NCBI GenBank assembly: GCA_016192035.1
Contig: JACPUW010000020.1
Location: 1 to 64,000, forward strand
Direction: 5' to 3'
Source of the DNA: Bacteroidota bacterium
GTDB taxonomy: Bacteria; Bacteroidota; Bacteroidia; CAILMK01; JACPUW01
Length of the DNA stretch: 64,000 bases
The notes beneath the pieces were generated by a model that had not been told where the DNA came from, searched no databases, and saw nothing but the letters and a program-made list of their open reading frames with translations. Numbering within the stretch: position 1 is the stretch's first letter; each line of letters begins with the position of its first letter. The translations under genes were made by a program, and so were the position numbers. This document shows, piece after piece, positions 1 through 9,267 of this stretch.

Positions 1-1
1 C

Positions 2-937
2 TTGGTCAACACGGCTAGCGGCACTGCATTGCATGTCTTTACTATCAAGAACGTAGGCACGGACACACTCACCTTGGGTGTAGGGGCGGTAAGCATTTCG
101 GGCACCCATGCCTCTGATTTCGGCATTACTTTCCAACCGGCTCCCAGCATCTTGGCCGGTGACAGCACCACCTTCACCGTGGAGTTCGACCCCAGCGCCA
201 CCGGTATCCGCACGGCCACCATCAGCATCAGCAACGATGACCCCGACGAGGACCCCTACACCTTTGCCATTTCAGGCATCGGCGTATCGCCGGAAATCAA
301 TGTTTTGGGAAACAATACTTCAATAGCCAGTGGAAGCACCACCACATCAATCGCCAACCATACCGACTTTGGCTTGGCCGACACGGTCAGCGGCACTGCT
401 TCGCGCATATTTACCATAATTAATACCGGAAACGGCACCCTCACCCTGGGCACTTGGGCGGTAAGCATTTCGGGCACCCATGCCTCTGATTTCGGCATTA
501 CTTTCCAACCGGCTCCCAGCATCTTGCCCACTGACAGCACCACCTTCACCGTGAAGTTTAGCCCCAGTGCCACCGGTACCCGCACGGCCTCCATCCGTAT
601 AAACAACGACGACCCCGATGAAAACCCCTACACCTTTGCCATATCAGGAACTGGAACTGTAGGGATACCAAACTTAGAAAGCAAGGGTGCCTGGATAGCC
701 AGCGTGTTTCCAAACCCGGGCAATGGGCTGGTTATCATTCGGTTCATAGAGTCCGGCACGGAAGTTGGTGCCGGTAGCATAGAACTGACTGATATAAGGG
801 GAAGGAAATTGATGGGGTGGACTGGCCATCTTCAAAGCGAAAAACAACTAGACCTACTGCCATTTGGGCCAGGCGTTTATCTTTTGCGCATAAGCTCAGC
901 AAAGGGCATACAGATGGTGCGCTTGGTGGTGGAGTAA
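2..937 (+). CDS. T9SS-exported choice-of-anchor D repeat protein (3' part)
   Basis: This is the C-terminal 311 residues of a larger protein; the reading frame is open at the window edge, so the true start lies to the left. Two modules of about 115 residues are immunoglobulin-like choice-of-anchor D/HYDIN-type domains, with motifs such as FTIKNVGTDTL, SISNDDPDEDPY and FAISGIG. The last ~85 residues form a T9SS type A sorting domain (VFPNPGNG near residue 235, GVYLLRIS near the end). The protein should therefore pass the outer membrane through the type IX system and be anchored or released at the surface. The two modules share a 69-base stretch that is identical at DNA level (86-154 and 458-526). 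The binding role of the repeats is unknown. Confidence 0.9.
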   Translation: MVNTASGTALHVFTIKNVGTDTLTLGVGAVSISGTHASDFGITFQPAPSILAGDSTTFTVEFDPSATGIRTATISISNDDPDEDPYTFAISGIGVSPEINVLGNNTSIASGSTTTSIANHTDFGLADTVSGTASRIFTIINTGNGTLTLGTWAVSISGTHASDFGITFQPAPSILPTDSTTFTVKFSPSATGTRTASIRINNDDPDENPYTFAISGTGTVGIPNLESKGAWIASVFPNPGNGLVIIRFIESGTEVGAGSIELTDIRGRKLMGWTGHLQSEKQLDLLPFGPGVYLLRISSAKGIQMVRLVVE

Positions 938-1177
938 TTACATCAACAGTTTAGAGAAATGTGAATGTTCAATAGTGGTCGGCACCACCACTTGTTGACG
1001 GGAAATTTATGTACTAAGTGAACGGCATCAGGCACCACGTAACCTGCCAGACCGAACGGCCGCCTGGGGGCATGATATGTGAAGTCATCTGCACCAATTA
1101 GGTACTGCAAGAGGATCCCATGGCATAAGCCGCCATTAGGGCCGTCAAAACAAAGTAATCATTAGATGACGGGCACC

Positions 1178-2368
1178 TTACTTCACCACTCCCAGGGCCT
1201 TGCCCACTTTCACAAATGCCGCTATGGCCTGGTCTAGGTGCGCGGTTTCATGGGCAGCTGAAATCTGGGTGCGTATGCGGGCCTGGCCCTTGGGCACCAC
1301 CGGGTAGAAGAATCCTATGGCATACACCCCTTCTTGCAGCAGCATATCGGCAAACCGCTGTGAGAGCGCGGCATCATAGAGCATGATGGGTACTATGGGC
1401 GAGTCGCCGGGTTTGATGTCAAATCCCGCGGCCTTGATCCTTTCCTTAAAGTACCGGGTGTTGTACTCCAGCTTGTCGCGCAGGGCAGTGCTGGCACTCA
1501 GCAGCTCAAACACCTTGATGGATGCACCCACAATGGCCGGTGCCAGAGAATTGGAAAACAAGTAGGGCCGCGAACGCTGGCGCAATAGGTCTATCACTTC
1601 TTGGGGGCCCGTGGTGTAGCCGCCCATGGCGCCGCCGAGTGCCTTGCCCAGGGTGCCGGTTATTATGTCAACCCTGCCGCTCACTCCGTGGTATTCGGGC
1701 ACCCCGCGCCCGGTAGCACCTATGAATCCCGCCGAATGGCACTCGTCGCTCATTACCATGGCGTTGTACTTTTCGGCCAGGGCACAGATTTCATCCATCT
1801 TGGCTATGTCGCCATCCATGGAAAACACCCCATCGGTTACCACTATGCGGTGCTTTTGGGCTTGGGCAGCTTGCAGTTGCACTTCCAGGTCGGCCATGTC
1901 GGCGTGGTTGTAGCGGTAGCGCACCGCCTTGCATAGCCTCACCCCGTCTATTATGGAAGCGTGGTTTAACGCATCGGATATAATGGCATCTTCGGGGCCA
2001 AAAAGCGGCTCGAACACCCCGCCATTGGCATCAAAGGCAGCGGCATACAGAATGGTGTCGTCTGTGCCGTAGAACGCTGCAATGCGGCGTTCCAGGGTTT
2101 TGTGCAGGTCTTGTGTGCCACAGATAAACCGCACCGACGACATGCCATAGCCATGGCTGTCAAGGGCATCTTTGGCGGCTTGTATTACCTCGGGGTGAGA
2201 CGAGAGCCCCAGGTAGTTGTTGGCACACATGATGATGACCTCTTGGCCATTGGCCAGCCTCACTACCGGTCCCTGCGGGCTTGCTATGATGCGCTCGCGC
2301 TTGTACAGGCCTGCTTCCTCTATTCCGCTCAATTCTTCTGCCAGGTGCTTCTTGAAATCTCCGTACAT
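1178..2368 (-). CDS. kbl: Glycine C-acetyltransferase (2-amino-3-ketobutyrate CoA ligase)
   Basis: A PLP-dependent alpha-oxoamine synthase of 396 residues that interconverts 2-amino-3-oxobutyrate plus CoA with glycine plus acetyl-CoA in threonine breakdown. The protein aligns end to end with Kbl: [13 protein letters not shown] near residue 48, [12 protein letters not shown] near 131, [14 protein letters not shown] near 207 and the PLP lysine in [10 protein letters not shown] at K242. The start at 2368 gives MYGDFKKHL, the usual Kbl N terminus; the frame is open further upstream but that extension has no family similarity and crosses the promoter. The threonine dehydrogenase partner (tdh) is not adjacent. 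The gene is divergent from the MFS gene at 2520. Confidence 0.95.
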   Translation of the reverse strand: MYGDFKKHLAEELSGIEEAGLYKRERIIASPQGPVVRLANGQEVIIMCANNYLGLSSHPEVIQAAKDALDSHGYGMSSVRFICGTQDLHKTLERRIAAFYGTDDTILYAAAFDANGGVFEPLFGPEDAIISDALNHASIIDGVRLCKAVRYRYNHADMADLEVQLQAAQAQKHRIVVTDGVFSMDGDIAKMDEICALAEKYNAMVMSDECHSAGFIGATGRGVPEYHGVSGRVDIITGTLGKALGGAMGGYTTGPQEVIDLLRQRSRPYLFSNSLAPAIVGASIKVFELLSASTALRDKLEYNTRYFKERIKAAGFDIKPGDSPIVPIMLYDAALSQRFADMLLQEGVYAIGFFYPVVPKGQARIRTQISAAHETAHLDQAIAAFVKVGKALGVVK

Positions 2369-2417
2369 GGTGATGCTATGTTTATGCTTTGGGCCTTTAT
2401 CTGCGTGGCCTTGGGGG

Positions 2418-2425
2418 CAAAAGTA
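2418..2425 (-). promoter_or_regulatory. -7 element TACTTTTG upstream of kbl
   Basis: On the minus strand this is TACTTTTG, an exact match to the Bacteroidota -7 consensus TAnnTTTG, 49 bases before the kbl start. No clear -33 TTG is seen at the expected distance. It supports the shorter start at 2368, because the upstream extension of the frame overlaps it. Confidence 0.5.
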
Positions 2426-2519
2426 GAAAACCGCACATGAGTAAAGGATAGCCCGGGTTTGGGGCGGGCCTCTGGGCAGTGGGCTTGGGTATCGCAGCGC
2501 ATTGACCCACCTTTGCCGC

Positions 2520-3710
2520 ATGGCAAACAAGGCCGGCAATATGCCCTATGCCTGGGGTTTTTGGCGCATGTGCTTGGCATCCATGCTTTTTTTTGCCAGT
2601 TTCAACCTTATTATCCCCGAGTTGCCGCAGTATCTGCTTTCACTGGGCGGTGGTCAGGGCCAGAAGGGGTATATCATAGGCCTATTTACCCTGGCAGCCA
2701 TGTTGTCCAGGCCCTTGTCGGGCAAATTGGCCGATACGGTGGGCCGGGTCCCGGTGATGCTAATTGGCGGTGTGGTGTGCCTGGTGGTGGGTTTGTTGTA
2801 CCCAGTGCTTACCACCGTGGTAGGCTTCCTATTGTTGAGGTTTTTCCATGGTTTTTCCACCGGATTTACGCCCACGGGTTCGGCGGCTTACGTGGCCGAT
2901 GGGGTACCGGTGCAGCAACGGGGGCAGGCCATGGGATACTTGGGGTTTTTTAACAGCCTGGGCATGGCCGCAGGGCCTGCATTGGGATCTGCAATTATGC
3001 AGTTGACCCACATGGGGTACAATTGGCTGTTCTTGACCAGCACTGCCCTGGCCCTGGTTTCAGTGCTTGCCCTGGTGGGCCTAAAGGAAACCCTGCCCGT
3101 GCAATCCAGAAAGCCTATTTGGACACTCCGTTTGCGGAAAGAGGACTTGATAGAGCCGAGGGTACTGCCACCGGTGCTGGTGCTGCTCTTTACCTCATTT
3201 TCGTTTGGGGTGGTGCTAACGCTTATCCCTGACATGGCTACTGTATTGGGTATGAGCAATAAAGGCACTTTTTTCAGTGTGTTTACGCTGAGTTCGCTGC
3301 TGAGCAGGCTCACGGCAGGCAGGGTGAGCGACAGGGTGGGCAGGATTCCGGTACTTTTGGTGTCAACCGCTTTGCTCACGGCTGCCATGGTAGTGGTTGG
3401 CCTGGCACAAACGCGCGGTTACTTTATGCTCGGGGCGGCCCTATATGGTTTTGCCTTGGGCACCAATTCGCCTGCCTTATATGCCTGGGCACTTGACCTA
3501 AGCCCAGCCGACAAAAAGGGGAGGGGGATGGGCACAGTGTATATGGCCTTGGAAATGGCAATAGGACTGGGCGCACTGGTTTCTGGCTATCTGTACCAGG
3601 GCGTAGGCCCACGGCTATCATGGGCTTTTTTTATGTCGGGTGGTTTATGCGCCTTGGCATTTGCCTACCTGCTTCTGCACTTGCACCGCCAAGATCGGCC
3701 AAAAGGGTAA
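2520..3710 (+). CDS. MFS transporter, probable drug/metabolite exporter
   Basis: A 396-residue inner-membrane protein with about 12 hydrophobic segments. It has the major facilitator signature in the loop after TM2 ([13 protein letters not shown] near residue 75) and its weaker repeat in the second half ([13 protein letters not shown] near 265). The substrate cannot be deduced; the size and the motif resemble 12-TM drug/H+ antiporters. I chose the ATG at 2520; an ATG at 2541 is also possible. A near-consensus -7 element (CACCTTTG) ends only four bases before this ATG, so the mRNA may be nearly leaderless. The gene is divergent from kbl. Confidence 0.85.
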   Translation: MANKAGNMPYAWGFWRMCLASMLFFASFNLIIPELPQYLLSLGGGQGQKGYIIGLFTLAAMLSRPLSGKLADTVGRVPVMLIGGVVCLVVGLLYPVLTTVVGFLLLRFFHGFSTGFTPTGSAAYVADGVPVQQRGQAMGYLGFFNSLGMAAGPALGSAIMQLTHMGYNWLFLTSTALALVSVLALVGLKETLPVQSRKPIWTLRLRKEDLIEPRVLPPVLVLLFTSFSFGVVLTLIPDMATVLGMSNKGTFFSVFTLSSLLSRLTAGRVSDRVGRIPVLLVSTALLTAAMVVVGLAQTRGYFMLGAALYGFALGTNSPALYAWALDLSPADKKGRGMGTVYMALEMAIGLGALVSGYLYQGVGPRLSWAFFMSGGLCALAFAYLLLHLHRQDRPKG

Positions 3711-3748
3711 AAATAGTGAATGCATCAACGGGATAACTCTGTTTGGGT

Positions 3749-3756
3749 CAACTTTG
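3749..3756 (+). promoter_or_regulatory. CAACTTTG promoter-like element before gabD
   Basis: CAACTTTG followed by C, 27 bases before the gabD start. It differs from TAnnTTTG only at the first base. The same nine bases (CAACTTTGC) stand before the response regulator at 39542 and the hydratase at 41795, which suggests a used -7 variant. Confidence 0.35.
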
Positions 3757-3783
3757 CAATGCGTAAGTACAATAGTTAATTGC

Positions 3784-5256
3784 ATGACAAACAACACACG
3801 GGCCCTAAGTAATGCCGCACTGCTGCGACATACGGCCTATATAAACGGAGAATGGATAGAAGCGGCCAGCGGAAAATCGTTTGAGGTAAGGAACCCTTAT
3901 GACGGAGAGGTGCTGGGTACCGTGCCCGATATGGACGGCGATGATACAAGGGCGGCCATTGAGGCAGCTCAAAGGGCGTTTCTCACCTGGCGAAAGACCA
4001 CTGCGGCGCATAGGGCAGGGGTACTAAGGCGTTGGTTTGAGCTGCAACTGGAGCATGCCGATGACCTGGCGCTGATACTGACCCTGGAACAGGGAAAGCC
4101 CCTGGCCGAAGCCAAAGGCGAGATACTGTATGGGGCTTCGTTTGTGGAGTGGTTTTCGGAGGAAGCGCGCCGCGTGTATGGCGATGTGATACCTGGCCAT
4201 GGCCCCGACAAGCGGATCTTGGTGCTGAAACAACCCATAGGGGTGGCAGCGGCCATCACGCCGTGGAATTTTCCCAATGCCATGATAACGAGAAAAATAG
4301 CTCCTGCCCTGGCAGCGGGTTGCACTACCGTGATCAAACCGGCAGAAGATACCCCGCTCTCGGCCCTGGCCTTGGCTTACTTGGCAGAGAAGGCGGGCTT
4401 TCCGGCGGGTGCCATCAATGTGGTGACCACCGCCCGGCCCAAACTGGTGGGCGACGAGCTGACCCAGAACCCCTTGGTGCGCAAGCTGTCGTTTACCGGT
4501 TCTACCCCGGTGGGCAAGATGCTCATGGCCCAGTGTGCGGGCACGGTAAAGAAAATGTCGCTGGAACTGGGAGGCAATGCGCCTTTTATCGTGTTTGACG
4601 ATGCCGATATTGACGCTGCCGTTGATGGCGCGATAGCCTCCAAATACCGCAACGCGGGTCAGACCTGCGTGTGTGCCAACCGTTTGTATGTGCAAAAGGG
4701 GGTGTATGAGGTGTTTGTAGAGCGGCTGTCGGCCAAGGCGGCTGCCCTAAAAACGGGCAACGGGCTGGAAGAAGGCGTGCAAGTGGGGCCGCTAATAAAC
4801 CAAGAGGCCATGGACAAGGTGAGCTGGCTGGTGGAAGATGCGGTGAGCAAGGGCGCCCGGGCCATGACAGGCGGGAAGGCCGTGAAGGGTGGCCAGTTTT
4901 TGTACAGCCCCACGGTGCTGGCCCACGTGGATAGCAGCATGGAGATAGGGCGCGAGGAAATCTTTGGGCCGGTGGCACCGGTGTATATGTTTGATAGCGA
5001 AGCCGAAGCAATAGCCCTGGCCAATGATACGCCCTACGGCTTGGCGGCCTATTTCTATGGACGCGACTACGCCCGCATATGGCGGGTGGCCGAGGCCCTG
5101 GAGTACGGCATGGTGGGGATTAACACCGGTATGATTTCTACGGCAGTGGCGCCGTTTGGCGGCATCAAGGAGAGCGGCTTTGGCCGTGAAGGATCCAAGT
5201 ACGGAATGGATGACTTCTTGGAAATAAAGTACTTGTGCATGGGAGGGGTGGAGTAG
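3784..5256 (+). CDS. gabD: Succinate-semialdehyde dehydrogenase, NAD(P)+ (aldehyde dehydrogenase family)
   Basis: A 490-residue aldehyde dehydrogenase that oxidises succinate semialdehyde to succinate in the GABA shunt. Family motifs are complete: TPWNFPNAMITRKIAPALAAG near residue 159, the cofactor loop SFTGSTPVGK near 236, the catalytic glutamate E261 in LELGGNAP and the nucleophile C295 in AGQTCVCANR. The C-x-C at 295-297 is the form seen in GabD-type enzymes. The ATG at 3784 gives the normal family length; the frame is open 48 codons further upstream but that part overlaps the MFS gene. No aminotransferase (gabT) or permease is adjacent, so it appears monocistronic. Related semialdehydes could be additional substrates. 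Confidence 0.92.
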   Translation: MTNNTRALSNAALLRHTAYINGEWIEAASGKSFEVRNPYDGEVLGTVPDMDGDDTRAAIEAAQRAFLTWRKTTAAHRAGVLRRWFELQLEHADDLALILTLEQGKPLAEAKGEILYGASFVEWFSEEARRVYGDVIPGHGPDKRILVLKQPIGVAAAITPWNFPNAMITRKIAPALAAGCTTVIKPAEDTPLSALALAYLAEKAGFPAGAINVVTTARPKLVGDELTQNPLVRKLSFTGSTPVGKMLMAQCAGTVKKMSLELGGNAPFIVFDDADIDAAVDGAIASKYRNAGQTCVCANRLYVQKGVYEVFVERLSAKAAALKTGNGLEEGVQVGPLINQEAMDKVSWLVEDAVSKGARAMTGGKAVKGGQFLYSPTVLAHVDSSMEIGREEIFGPVAPVYMFDSEAEAIALANDTPYGLAAYFYGRDYARIWRVAEALEYGMVGINTGMISTAVAPFGGIKESGFGREGSKYGMDDFLEIKYLCMGGVE

Positions 5257-5379
5257 GAGGGGTTTCTTGGTAGTGGAGTTGTAGGAGGTGGGGAGTGGAT
5301 AGGGCCTCAAGTTTATTACACGTAAGACCATAACGCAGGGCCTAGGCTCATGTGGTGACGCCGGTGATGGTAGCTTGCT

Positions 5380-5387
5380 TACTTTTG
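5380..5387 (+). promoter_or_regulatory. -7 element TACTTTTG in gabD-AIPR intergenic region
   Basis: Exact TAnnTTTG match in the 308-base gap between gabD and the AIPR gene. The first start codon downstream is the short frame at 5414; the AIPR gene starts 178 bases away. It may serve either one. Confidence 0.35.
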
Positions 5388-5413
5388 TCGGGTTAACCTT
5401 AAACCCGTACATA

Positions 5414-5530
5414 ATGAATTATATAGCTCAAATTGTGCCCATTGAGGAAGTCGTTCAAGGATGGCCTGCCTTCCGGGATTTTGGGAAATGTCATTGCACA
5501 GGTTTGCCAAATGCACATATATCGGTATAA
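5414..5530 (+). CDS. Short reading frame, 38 residues, unidentified
   Basis: A 38-codon frame beginning MNYIAQIVPIEEVV, 26 bases downstream of a consensus -7 element. I do not recognise the product. It could be a leader peptide, the remaining 5' end of a gene displaced when the A+T-rich AIPR gene arrived, or chance. The rest of the 5257-5564 gap shows no other structure. Confidence 0.2.
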   Translation: MNYIAQIVPIEEVVQGWPAFRDFGKCHCTGLPNAHISV

Positions 5531-5564
5531 TGAGTTATTAAACAGGTATTTGACTTAGAAATTC

Positions 5565-7283
5565 ATGAATGTAAACAAGCATATAGTTGACCAAAGGATA
5601 AAGAAGATTGTTCGGGACAAACCAGAGTGGTTTACAGATATAAAAGAAGAGCACAGAAAAATCTCAAGGTCGTTTGTCCTACTATCTGTTTCCACATATT
5701 TGAACATAGGCCTAACGGAGGCCCATTCATTAATAACCGACGGTGGAGGCGATGCGGGAATTGATGCGATATATGTAGGAGACACGGCTGAACTAGAGCT
5801 GCCCGTAACGATTTTTCAAGGTAAGTATAAGCAAAACTTAGAGGTAGATGCACACTTTCCAGCAAATGAAGTTCAAAAAGTGATACACACGATTTGGACA
5901 ATTTTTGATGTTGATAAGGAAATACATACCCTAAATCCTTCTTTAAAATCAGAGATACAAGAAATTAGATCGCTTATTGCTGATGGCTATATACCAGTGG
6001 TAAAAGCCGTAATGGTAAACAATGGGTTAAAGTGGAATGAGGAAGGGGAACAACATTTGATAAATGCAAGCTTTCCAAAAGACCAAGTGGACTTTGAACA
6101 TGTCAACCACCAAAACATAGTAGATTTTATTCAATCCCACAAAGGAATAAAGGCATCAATAAAGCTTAGCGGAGCAAGTATTGTGGAGAACTTCAACTTC
6201 AAAAGGGTTTTAATAGGAAAGGTAAATGTGGCTGAAATAGCCAAACTTTTCAGCACATACGGGGATGGGCTATTGGAGAAAAATATTAGGAGATACCTGG
6301 GACTCAATAGAAACAGGGTAAATGAAGCAATCCAAGAAACATTGCTGGGCGAGAGAAAGGACAATTTCTATTTTAAGAACAATGGTATAACAATGATTTG
6401 CAAAGGATTTAGTTACAATGGCTTGCAAGAGAAAAATTGGGATGTGGCGGCTGATGATATACAAATAATTAATGGTGGGCAAACCTGCAAGACTATACAA
6501 CAAACCATTACAGATAATCCAGAAAATGATTATTCTCAAGTTTATGTATTGGTAAGACTTTATGAACTTTCTGTCTCTGACCACGACAACGAGAACTTGG
6601 TGAATGAAATAACATTGGCTACAAACAGCCAAAACCCAGTGGATCTAAGTGATTTAAGGTCAAATGACTTATTGCAACGAACCTTAGAAACTGACATAAA
6701 CGGACTTGGATATAATTATAGAAGGAAAAGGGATATAGCTAGTTCAAACGATTCTGTAATCCCATTATCGGTAGCTGCACAAGCCGTTTACGCTATTTGG
6801 AAGGAACAGCCTCACGTAGCTAAATTTAAAAGAAAGGAACTCTTTGGTAGTTTGTACCACAGGGTGTTCACACAAGATTTGAATGCTGCCCAGGTAGTCA
6901 TCGCGGTTGTTATTTATCGTTATTGCGACAATCTTAGAAGAAAAGTAAACATGCTGGAAGAATATCCACACATTTCCTACAGCAACTATTTTATCTCTAT
7001 GATCATTGGCAAATTGCTGCTCTCTAAAAATGGGTTACACCTTAAAGCCCTTACCCACAACAATTTTGAAGAGGTAAAGTCCTATTTTGAAGCGAACAGA
7101 GAAGCCTTGTTCCAAAGCGCCAATACCATTTTGATCCAAGCCCTCCAGGATCTATACAAGGAAGACTATAAAAATTTGAATATGCAAAGGCTTTCAGCCG
7201 CATTTAGACGTGGAGACCTATTTACACATATTAACCAGCGATTGAACGAGAATCCACTGTTTGCCACAAAGCAGGGTCAGTAG
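5565..7283 (+). CDS. AIPR-family (abortive infection phage resistance) protein with nuclease-like N terminus
   Basis: A 572-residue protein with the conserved core of the AIPR family: KNNGITMICKG near residue 269 and the INGGQTCKT signature near 302. The N-terminal region has GGGDAGIDAIYV (residues 60-71, D63 and D67) followed by a strand ending in FQGKY (Q85, K87). This arrangement resembles the D...QxK form of the PD-(D/E)xK nuclease fold found in Mrr-like defence proteins. The DNA is clearly more A+T-rich than gabD or the MFS gene on either side, which points to horizontal acquisition. No methyltransferase or partner lies next to it, so it would act as a single-gene phage defence. Family membership is firm; nuclease activity and phage role are inferred. 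Confidence 0.8.
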   Translation: MNVNKHIVDQRIKKIVRDKPEWFTDIKEEHRKISRSFVLLSVSTYLNIGLTEAHSLITDGGGDAGIDAIYVGDTAELELPVTIFQGKYKQNLEVDAHFPANEVQKVIHTIWTIFDVDKEIHTLNPSLKSEIQEIRSLIADGYIPVVKAVMVNNGLKWNEEGEQHLINASFPKDQVDFEHVNHQNIVDFIQSHKGIKASIKLSGASIVENFNFKRVLIGKVNVAEIAKLFSTYGDGLLEKNIRRYLGLNRNRVNEAIQETLLGERKDNFYFKNNGITMICKGFSYNGLQEKNWDVAADDIQIINGGQTCKTIQQTITDNPENDYSQVYVLVRLYELSVSDHDNENLVNEITLATNSQNPVDLSDLRSNDLLQRTLETDINGLGYNYRRKRDIASSNDSVIPLSVAAQAVYAIWKEQPHVAKFKRKELFGSLYHRVFTQDLNAAQVVIAVVIYRYCDNLRRKVNMLEEYPHISYSNYFISMIIGKLLLSKNGLHLKALTHNNFEEVKSYFEANREALFQSANTILIQALQDLYKEDYKNLNMQRLSAAFRRGDLFTHINQRLNENPLFATKQGQ

Positions 7284-7337
7284 CCCACCCATAGCAGCGA
7301 AACGCCACCCCTCCCCATCCCCATCACCCAGCGCCAG

Positions 7338-7345
7338 TACTTTTG
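7338..7345 (+). promoter_or_regulatory. -7 element TACTTTTG before MFS gene
   Basis: Exact TAnnTTTG match 37 bases before the ATG at 7383, in the 99-base gap after the AIPR gene. It gives the MFS gene its own promoter, independent of the AIPR gene. Confidence 0.5.
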
Positions 7346-7382
7346 AGCCCACTTTTCCACATATACCTAACCAGCCCTTTAC

Positions 7383-8576
7383 ATGCGTGGCAAACCACTG
7401 GCCGTTCTGTTTGTTACCATCCTTATTGACCTACTTGGCTTTGGGGTCATCATACCCATACTGCCCATCTATACCAAAGAGCTCGGCGCCGGCAACCTCG
7501 CCGTGAGCCTCGTGGGATTTGTCTTCCCCCTTATGCAGTTCCTGTTTGCCCCCCTCATGGGCACCATAAGCGACCGATACGGGCGAAAACCCATCATAGC
7601 CGGAAGCCTGTATGTCAACATAGTAGGCTACACCCTGTTTGCCAATGCCGCCACAGTGCCCCTCCTCTTCATGGGCCGACTGCTCAATGGCATAGGCTCG
7701 GCCAACCTGGGCGCCGCACAGGCCTACATAGCCGATGTGGTACCCATAGAACGACGGGCAAAGGCATACGGCATTATCGGGGCGGCATTTGGATTGGGCT
7801 TCATCTTTGGACCGCCACTGGGCGGCATGGTCAAGGAGTACCTGGGCATGGGCGCCGTGGGCTACACTCTGGTGGCACTCTGCGTGATAAACTTGGCAAT
7901 CGTCCACCTTTTCCTGCCCGAATCCATCAAGGCAAAAAACCACGGCGGGCGGCTCAACCTAAACCCCCTTCACGGCATGGACAAGGCATGGGCCCGCCCG
8001 GCCCTGCGCTGGGTCATCTCCATGAACTTTGTGTATGTCATAGCCTTTTCCCTTATGCAGCTGGCTTCGGCCCTGCTCTGGAAAGAGCGCTATGGGCTCA
8101 AGGACCTACATATCTCCTACCTATTCATGTACATAGGCTTCATGTCGGCCCTGTTTCAGGGCGGCCTGGTAGGCATCATGGCCAAACACATGGGCGAACA
8201 CCGCATGTTGTTGGTAGGCAGCTTGTTGGTAGCACTGGGCCTTGGCTTTCTGGCAGCCCCCGGCCCCCCCTCCTTTGTGGCCGTAGAACTCGCCTGCCTG
8301 GGCCTCATGGCCCTGGGAAACGCCATGCTCATGCCCGCACTCACCTCCCTCGTGTCAAAAAACAGCGACGAACGCTCACAGGGCGCCATGCTCGGCATAA
8401 ACCAGTCCATGAGCGCCCTGGCCAGGGCCATAGGCTTCCTGTTCAGCGCATCGCTCTACGGCATCCTGTTTTTCCTGCCCTTTGTCATAGGGGCCACCCT
8501 CATGGTTGTCGTGCTCCTCATGGCATTGGCCTTTGGCCGGCATGGCCAGGGCCAAAACGAATCCAGCCAAACCTGA
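7383..8576 (+). CDS. TetA-like MFS drug efflux transporter
   Basis: A 397-residue inner-membrane proton antiporter of the DHA1 type. The N terminus has LFVTILIDLLGFGVIIPILP, typical of TetA-like proteins; the MFS signature GTISDRYGRKPII is near residue 60, and the TM4-5 region has GSANLGAAQAYIADV followed by the antiporter motif GAAFGLGFIFGPPLGG near 139. About 12 membrane segments are visible. The drug substrate cannot be assigned, and resistance should not be assumed. It is convergent with the DUF1361 gene, sharing a long hairpin at the junction. Confidence 0.88.
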   Translation: MRGKPLAVLFVTILIDLLGFGVIIPILPIYTKELGAGNLAVSLVGFVFPLMQFLFAPLMGTISDRYGRKPIIAGSLYVNIVGYTLFANAATVPLLFMGRLLNGIGSANLGAAQAYIADVVPIERRAKAYGIIGAAFGLGFIFGPPLGGMVKEYLGMGAVGYTLVALCVINLAIVHLFLPESIKAKNHGGRLNLNPLHGMDKAWARPALRWVISMNFVYVIAFSLMQLASALLWKERYGLKDLHISYLFMYIGFMSALFQGGLVGIMAKHMGEHRMLLVGSLLVALGLGFLAAPGPPSFVAVELACLGLMALGNAMLMPALTSLVSKNSDERSQGAMLGINQSMSALARAIGFLFSASLYGILFFLPFVIGATLMVVVLLMALAFGRHGQGQNESSQT

Positions 8577-8618
8577 ACCTAGGTACCGTAGGTCATAAAA
8601 AACCTAAAGTTCAGGTTT
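8569..8618. terminator. Bidirectional terminator between convergent genes
   Basis: Ten-base arms AAACCTGAAC (8569-8578) and GTTCAGGTTT (8609-8618) enclose a second pairing TAGGT/ACCTA (8580-8584 with 8602-8606). The right arm ends in a T run on the plus strand, and the left arm is preceded by A residues. The hairpin contains the stop codon of the MFS gene and the last codons of the DUF1361 gene. Confidence 0.65.
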
Positions 8619-9267
8619 TTCGAATCCTGATCAAATGAAAAGACCAATACACCATGTTCAGAAAAATGCCAAAAAACAGCGTCATGCCCCAGGTGCGCGG
8701 GTGGGTAAACGGATTGCTAAGGTGCCCGCTTATGTCGTACGCCACGTTAAACGGCACCGATATGATGTCCCAGCTATTCCATCGCAGATACCGGCCCACA
8801 TATATGCCAAACGCCCCCACAAACAGCAGGGCGTTTGACAGCGCCACCACCCATACAGGGCGCATCCATTGGCCCATTATCCGCTCTATCTCCCACAGGC
8901 TCAGTAGCCCAAAAAGCAAGCCCGTCCATGCAAACGACAGGATCATCACCAGGTCAAACCACACAGGCATGGTGTTGCTCAGGTTTACGTGAAACAGGTC
9001 GGTGAGTATGTACGGTGCATTGGGGAAAAACAGCAGCCAGGTACAAAGGGCCAGGCCCACCACCCACCGGTTTTTCTTGCCCCTGGGCCATAGGCCCACC
9101 GCCGATACCACCGCCCAGGGCACAAAAGCCAAAAACAAGTTCCAGTTCAGAAACATAAATGTCTTGGTGTCAGAATAGTAATGCCTAAACATGGAAATAC
9201 CAAAACAGGTGAGCGACAGTACGGCCAGCAACGCCGCTTCGCGCATTTTGTGGCTTGGCCTTTTCAT
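8611..9267 (-). CDS. DUF1361 integral membrane protein
   Basis: A protein of about 218 residues with six or so hydrophobic segments and the DUF1361 hallmarks NLFLAFVPW and WLLFFPNAPYILTDLFH. Function is unknown for the family; members are polytopic inner-membrane proteins. I place the start at 9267, where ATG overlaps the dgkA stop as ATGA, implying translational coupling; an ATG at 9276 would add three residues. It follows dgkA in the same transcript, so an envelope lipid connection is possible but unproven. Confidence 0.82.
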   Translation of the reverse strand: MKRPSHKMREAALLAVLSLTCFGISMFRHYYSDTKTFMFLNWNLFLAFVPWAVVSAVGLWPRGKKNRWVVGLALCTWLLFFPNAPYILTDLFHVNLSNTMPVWFDLVMILSFAWTGLLFGLLSLWEIERIMGQWMRPVWVVALSNALLFVGAFGIYVGRYLRWNSWDIISVPFNVAYDISGHLSNPFTHPRTWGMTLFFGIFLNMVYWSFHLIRIRKT

